A stretch of 64,000 bases of DNA from the NCBI GenBank assembly GCA_949358305.1, contig OX442315.1:26872427-26936426 (forward strand), in the 5' to 3' direction. Below the pieces are notes generated by a model. The model was not told the DNA's origin, ran no database searches, and saw nothing but the letters and a program-made list of their open reading frames with translations. Of this stretch, positions 58,597-64,000 are shown piece after piece. Both the position numbers and the translations under genes were made by a program. The stretch is from Strigamia acuminata. Lineage: Eukaryota > Arthropoda > Chilopoda > Geophilomorpha > Linotaeniidae. How positions within the stretch are numbered: the stretch's first letter is position 1; each line of letters opens with the position of its first letter.

Positions 58597-58810
58597 TGTT
58601 GTTTATTGAATGTTGTATTCCTGTCCGCCAGGTGTCTTTGTCACCTGTGCACCTGTCACTGACACTGACCAATCAGTGACCCGAATTGTATTTGGTGCTC
58701 CACGCACTTTTTAACATCTGTTTAAGATTAAAACCATCACTGTTAATATTTCACCAAAAAACCACGCGTCTCCATTTTTATGCCTCCAACATATTAGAAC
58801 AAAAACTACA
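58597..58810 (+). repeat. 3' LTR of copia element
   Basis: 214 bp with the same ends and, base by base as far as I can read, the same sequence as the 5' LTR. Followed by the aaacc target duplication. Confidence 0.95.
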
Positions 58811-58815
58811 AAACC

Positions 58816-59229
58816 CTCATCCAAAACGGAATTATCGACCTAATCCATTTTCACAATTAACTGAAACATTATTCACTAATCACCCACGCAAACATCAAAA
58901 TTTACCATCCACAAGAGCATAATAACCGTCTTACTTCCTGCCATCATTTTTACTTCCTTCCAAATTGTATTTTTATTTTACAAACGATATTGAGTTTATG
59001 TGGAGTTCATGCCAATATTCCCACTCATCTTTCAATCACGAAAAGTCACCAAACGATATTATACTAGAAAATCAATTGCATCTCCCCCATTTTATGGAAT
59101 CAGCTGCAATTGGAAAATGCAGTAAACATAGCAAAGTGCAGATAAATTTTGGCTCAGAGACACTGAGGTTGAAACCGGGTAACAGCAATTTCCAAGTACA
59201 TTAAAGGTGTCGTCCACGTTTGAGGTGGG
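58816..59229. other. Spacer between copia element and secreted-protein gene
   Basis: About 400 bp, AT-rich, presumably with the promoter and 5' UTR of the downstream gene. No specific site recognised. Confidence 0.4.
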
Positions 59230-60322
59230 GTGGAAAGGATGAAACACAAGAGAGGAAACTGCCAAACGACGAAGATGATGATGTCGACGAGGACGATTTC
59301 TTTTATTTCGTTACTAATCGTTAATCTGCAAATGGTTCGACCAACGAATATCGTCGAAGAACCAATTAATTCCAAAATGACACTCAAATTAAGGGTACGA
59401 TATATTTTTCATTTTATCTCTTTTTATCTTTAAAATATTCAATATTTTCTCTTTTTTTTAAATTTTTATTTATAAAAAAAAAGAGTAATTTTAGTTTGAA
59501 TCCATAGGAGAAAAAGCAAAACAATCTTCTTTCACTTTGCAAATCGGTGAATTCAGCATGTGGTATTGCAGAAGATCGCATTTGGTACAAACCACGTGTG
59601 ACACTATTATGTCGATGCAGATACTCCGCATGCCCTTTGCAATTCTCTACAGGTCATAACAAGCAAACCATTTCGTATAATGGAAGAGCCCAATTTAAAG
59701 TAAAAATAGTTCTCATTTTTCTCTCTCTTTTAAATAAATTAAATGTAATTTTTTCTTTCAAAGTTTTGTTCAGATGTTACGCAATTGCCGACTTGCATCA
59801 ACCATCAAACAGCGCTCGTCAAAGAGGAGAACTCGGAAGATAGAGATATGAGCAAAAAATATCGCTCGCTCGAAGCAAAGTGTTATTGCCCATATTACTT
59901 TTATCATTACGAGTATCTCAATTCGAATACATCATTCCTGAACAATGGCACTCAAGTAATAGAGCACTACAGATGCAAAAAGGTAAGTGGCATTAGATTC
60001 GCATTTTGAACCAAGTAAAAGCATCGCTGAAAGCGTTGAAAAATGATCATGTTGATTCAATTCGTATGAAAATAGTTATTTTTTTGTAGAAATTCATATG
60101 AATAGAATAAAATAAGTAATGCTGAATAATTTTCTTCAGCTCAATCAGTGTAAAACTGGAGAATTTTGCGGTCACATCACTGAAGATACTTTCCAGCCGT
60201 ATTTCATTTGCAGTTGTCCACGTAATAACATGTGTCTCATTAAAGATAAACGAACATCAACCGTCAAAGAACTGCTTTACGATGGACATGCATATAAAGG
60301 AATTTGCACCGAACATAAATAA
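59230..60322 (+). CDS. Secreted cysteine-rich protein, family not recognised
   Basis: Four exons in phase: about 59239-59394, 59508-59700, 59766-59982 and 60141-60322. Several Met codons open the frame; the run MMMSTRTISFISLLIVNLQM looks like a signal peptide. The mature part has many cysteines in short motifs (CRCRYSACPLQF; CYCPYYFYHYEY; CKTGEFCGHI; FICSCPRNNMCLI) and NxS/T sites, and ends KGICTEHK at 60322, overlapping an AATAAA. The two C-terminal exons carry parallel motifs of the type Y-x-C-x-C-P, suggesting a duplicated disulphide-rich unit. Such proteins are commonly secreted in arthropods as hormone-like, cuticular or gland products; I cannot choose among these. The third-exon acceptor used is caaag at 59765, which keeps the frame. 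The copia element ends 420 bp upstream. Confidence 0.7.
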
Positions 60323-61298
60323 ATAAAACATACAATTTTTTCCTTTTCTCAAATAATAAAATTTTAAAACTTACTTACATTATTTTGTAGATTGGCACAG
60401 TTCTTTTATATTATTAAAAAGTGCTTGTAATAAACAAACGTGTCCGTCAGCATACCCATTTTGTGATGCAATTTTTTGCACCAATATTATTCAAACAAAT
60501 CTTGACACCCCAACAAGCGGCCCCTATTAACCAAACTGCAAACTGTTCGAAGTTTTATGGAGACTGAAGACTGAGCTGACGATCTTATTCTGTGCAGTAA
60601 AACAAAACGCCGATGATTGATGAACCATTACATTATTGTTCTCAAACTGGTCACCTTTGTTTCTGACATTACTATAAGCTCGATATTGTGTAACAAACTA
60701 CATTTTAAGTACAAGTAGCTTGTAAGGTAAGTGTTAGTACAGACCTTTGTTCATCTTGCTCGACTGGCCCGATCTGTGTTTTCGATACCTGCCACCACAG
60801 CCTTAATGTTTCTGTGATGTGTTTTTTGTTTGATATAGAGGTTTATTACCAATAATATCTACATTTATTTAGACATAGCTTTTACAAAGTGCCAAATATT
60901 CAAATACTGAAAGCATACTTTTAATATAACGGTATTGAAGCCGTGAGAATAGGAATCAAACCAGAAATCTCATGTTTTTACAGTAGTGTCTGAAAAGTGT
61001 ACTACGCTTGTGCTGCAAGTGACCCGCAGAATGCCCTTGTTGAACTCACGAATGAAAGCTGTTGTATTGGTTGGTGGTAGACATCTTTTGCAAAAGTATT
61101 TGTTAGCATTTCACATTCAGCACAATGTTTTTTCTATAATATTCTTTACATTAATTAATTCAGACTACCGGTATCGTACCGGTACCACATATATTAAAGC
61201 AGTTTTTTTGCTTCGTCGTGCGCCTGTAGTTAATAATATATTTTGTTTTAAATTCTCACTTCAATTTTTAATTTACGTTTTCTAAAAAATAATCTTAC
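60323..61298. other. Intergenic region, probably containing the last RMDN exon
   Basis: AT-rich. On the minus strand a candidate terminal exon follows the acceptor tgctttcag at about 60920 and ends in TAA next to AATAAA at about 60860, but its short reading is not recognisably RMDN, so it is not included in the gene. Confidence 0.35.
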
Positions 61299-63112
61299 TG
61301 TTTTTATGATTGGTGACGAGTCTTCTGGCATTTCAAGAACTTGCTTGAAAAATTCAACAGCTTCTGATTTTCTATTTAATTTGACACAGCATTTACCACA
61401 CATCAAAAGTGCCATACTATAATTTTTATATGATTCTGTTAAAAGAAAATGAATCATCTAACATTAAGATAGTACGCTAGCGAAAAGAGATACTGTAGAG
61501 ACTAAAATGTAGAACATGTTAACAACTAAAATGCCATAAAATGCTAATTTGATAATTAATACTTTTATTTGACTTTTATTACTCACTTTCTTTATCTTGT
61601 TCCAGCAATTTTTGAAAATTAATGAATGCCTGGCAAAAAGTAAATAAGGTTGTTACTTGTTGAGTAAACATCACGTATAGAGACCATGGTTGCAAATATA
61701 GCCTCAACTAGATTATTTTCTAACTATATAACTCTAATTCACTTCCCCAGCCCCTAATTTGAAATCTTATTTCTAACCTTAACCCTTCTTTCTATATATA
61801 ATCCTATTTCTAAGTTTGTCCTTTAGTCTCATTTCGTTATTTTTAGTTTTACTAAAAGCTTTTTAGCAACTGCCATTCTTTTCATAAATCTTAAATGACT
61901 TTTTTCTACGTATAGTTAAAATGCGGATGTACAAAGTGCAATTTCACCTTTAGGACAAATCTATAGGTTAGAAAAGAGACCAAGTTTCTTATTTGAGCGC
62001 TATGAACAAGCATATCTTTTTACTGCGTTTAACCGCACAACATAAAGAGAAATCAAATCACATCACATCTAATATCTCCAGCAGGCAAAATATACTGTAC
62101 ATAATGCCAGTAAAAAGAATGAATACATATGTCGACTTCTGACGTTAATGTTGTCTGCAAAAGCCAATTTGCATGCTTCACAAAGACATTTTATCTTTAG
62201 TAATTTGCATTAAAGAAAACATCAAGTGTTCTTCAATTGGTTTGTTTGCACCCAATGAAAGTGTTTGATTTAACAATTCGTTGATAACACATTTAAGATC
62301 AGATATAAAAACCCGTGCATTTGAAAAATTACAAAATTACAAAAATCTGCTTACCTCTTCAAAAGTAGATTCTAAAGATGTCGAAAATACAAGAGCAGTG
62401 ACTTTCTTTACTGCCCAAGGTAAGTCAGCTATGTTGAAATGCCTATAAATAATTAAAAATAAAATATTTTCCTTGACTCTTGTTTGTTTACGTTAAATCT
62501 TACATACAACCCAATGTATACAATGTGTGGGGGTCTGTAGGATTAAGCTCTGCAGCTCTCTGCGGACAAAATAGTCTCATTTTATTATATTTTTCCGTTT
62601 TGTGCCTGTAACAACTAACAACAATGCCCACCATAATATGTTTTTTGACATTAACTGATTGTTCCACTCGAGCTTTTATACTGATGTTTTTATAATGAGC
62701 ATCTAAGAGAGCTGCCATCATCTGGTGAAAATTCAAAGAATCAGGTTACATCTACATAAATCTAAGTTTAGTAAGTCTTTACTTTATGAACTTCAGGATT
62801 GTTTTCATTAATTTCGAGGGCTTTTGTTATCACGGACAATCCTTCTGCATACATTCGTTTAGCACTTTCTGAATTTGGCGTGGGGTGGAAGTAAGCTACG
62901 TCATGCATAGCTTGAGCCAATCGCCATAATATTTCGTCGTTGTCTTCATTCTGTTGCGTACAGTAAATGTTTTATAGTTACGTGCTAAGATACAATACAT
63001 TGGTATAGTTTGAAATTGAAGTCACTTTGTGAGGCGTCAATAATGTCACCACTTTTGCATATTCATGATTTTGCAGTAAAACGTCCGCTTCTTGTACCAG
63101 TGATTTGCTCAT
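61299..63112 (-). CDS. RMDN-family TPR protein (regulator of microtubule dynamics), 3' end unresolved
   Basis: Start ATG at 63112 (MSKSLVQEADVLLQNHEYAKVV). Further exons: near 62770-62950 (LWRLAQAMHDVAYFHPTPNSE; GLSVITKALEINENNPEVHK), 62640-62720 (MMAALLDAHYKNISIKARVEQS), 62512-62560 (RAAELNPTDPHTLYTLG), 62350-62445 (FNIADLPWAVKKVTALVFST), about 61590-61630 (AFINFQKLLEQDKE) and 61299-61440 (NYSMALLMCGKCCVKLNRKSEAVEFFKQ). The pattern of helical repeats and the blocks around ELNPTDPHTLYTLG and LPW match RMDN1/FAM82 proteins, which associate with microtubules or mitochondria. There is no N-terminal membrane segment, so it resembles RMDN1 and worm RMD-1. The last recognised exon ends at a good donor (gtaaga) and the true C-terminus lies further left. 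A 5' UTR donor is visible near 63231. Confidence 0.85.
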
Positions 63113-64000
63113 GCTAATAAACGTTTAATAAATATAAAATTAAATTAATAAAAATTAATAAAAATAAACAATAAAAATAAAATTAATAAATTATATTATT
63201 TAAAATAGTTTGGCACAAAACCATACCTGGAAGACGATATGCAACAGTGGCAATGATTTAGATTTACAATGTTAGTAAAAAGTGAACATTCACTTGTTTT
63301 GTTTGCGTGGAAGAATACACGAATAAATAATTTTTTTTAAAAAACAATTGATAACAGCTGGCAGTTATCACGATTCAGAATTCAGATAATTTAAAGATAA
63401 TAATTTAAGAAGTTTTTTCCGGCACGTGCATGGTACAATGCAAATATTTGTTCATGAAAATAACACGTGATGGTCAATCGGTTCGATCTAAGCCTATTTA
63501 AAAAATATTGACTATTAACTGATTCTAGGTTCGATGTACTGTTTATACTTTTGGCATTTTGTGTTTTGGAACTGGTAAAGGAGTGGAGCAAGGTAAACCA
63601 GAACGATTAGTACTTTTGAGTATACTCGGACTTTGATCTGTATTCAGTAATAATTACTAATAACTACTTGTGAGTGATAAAAACCTGAATCTATTTTTTA
63701 TTACTACTATTGTTATAACCTTATTACATAATCGTAATCAAGAAAGTCACAATCAATTTTACTGATTTACAAATTAATGGTAAATTCATATCTTTAGGAA
63801 AAAATTAAAAAGAACCAAATACTAAAAAGTTAAGCACCAATGTGCAAATTTAAGAAAATTTCCTTGAAATATATGGTACAAGAAAATAGTTTGAATTTTG
63901 AATACAAGTCGTGATGAATGAGTCAAACCGGAAATCTTGTTTGTGGTGCTTGACATCAACTTGCTGACAAGTGCACAAACACTTACAACTGTTAGCCCTA
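63113..64000. other. 5' flank of RMDN and right window edge
   Basis: AT-rich DNA containing the probable non-coding first exon of RMDN (about 63232-63300, minus strand; donor gtatgg). Nothing else coding was recognised up to the window end. Confidence 0.4.

Larger units (their letters stand above)
54039..58810 (+). mobile_element. Full-length Ty1/copia LTR retrotransposon, recent insertion
   Basis: The element is 4772 bp. It has two 214-bp LTRs that I read as identical, a primer-binding site, one open Gag-Pol frame and a purine tract before the 3' LTR. It is flanked by a 5-bp direct duplication, aaacc, at 54034-54038 and 58811-58815. The frame is uninterrupted, its codon use is richer in G+C than the flanking DNA, and the LTRs show no divergence, so the copy is young and could be competent. 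It sits between the small membrane-protein gene and the secreted-protein gene without breaking either recognised reading frame. Confidence 0.97.

Noticed and set aside
60986-61285. 99-codon plus-strand frame near the RMDN 3' end
   Set aside because: No splice continuity or recognisable motif; likely chance or overlap with RMDN 3' sequence.
1-64000. tRNA, rRNA and CRISPR features
   Set aside because: Looked for by eye (B-box-like GTTCGAA motifs, rRNA-like blocks, regularly spaced repeats) and found none; a covariance-model scan would be needed to exclude small RNAs fully.

Overview
The window is AT-rich eukaryotic DNA with compact, multi-exon genes (mostly 50-100 nt GT-AG introns). The gene families present (a complement-related macroglobulin with an LDLa module, Piezo, anillin, two class A GPCRs) and a copia element whose primer site matches an arthropod-type initiator tRNA-Met point to an arthropod or closely related ecdysozoan. 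I cannot name the species. All coordinates come from hand translation and hand-placed splice sites.

Layout, left to right. 23-6568 (+): 3' part of an Mcr/CD109-type thioester-containing protein, cut by the window edge. 7073-7569 (+): doubtful small gene or gene remnant. 10526-24361 (+): a complete Piezo mechanosensitive channel with several exons that look alternatively spliced. 25105-29140 (-): TMEM143-type mitochondrial protein; its largest intron hosts an intronless GPCR on the opposite strand (26790-27788, +). 29400-31038 (-): KIAA0513 ortholog. 32506-34188 (+): MPPE1/PGAP5 metallophosphoesterase. 34386-35450 (-): small cytochrome b5-domain protein. 37676-39709 (+): TCAIM ortholog. 39900-44160 (-): anillin. 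46630-46947: non-autonomous hAT element with an 8-bp target duplication. 48896-50541 (+): melatonin-receptor-like GPCR. 52288-53091 (-): small single-pass membrane protein, not recognised. 54039-58810: full-length, apparently very young Ty1/copia retrotransposon with one intact 1366-codon frame. 59230-60322 (+): secreted cysteine-rich protein. 61299-63112 (-): RMDN (regulator of microtubule dynamics) TPR protein.

These are mostly unrelated housekeeping and signalling genes, and I see no cluster with a shared pathway. Three products are predicted mitochondrial or mitochondrion-associated by family (TMEM143, TCAIM, possibly RMDN), but they are not adjacent. The most informative structures are the symmetric optional exons of Piezo, the nested antisense GPCR, the copia element with a roughly 30-nt primer site for a half initiator tRNA, the hAT element, and a repeated SPxKxxSF motif in anillin. 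I found no clear evidence of a wholly new biological system.
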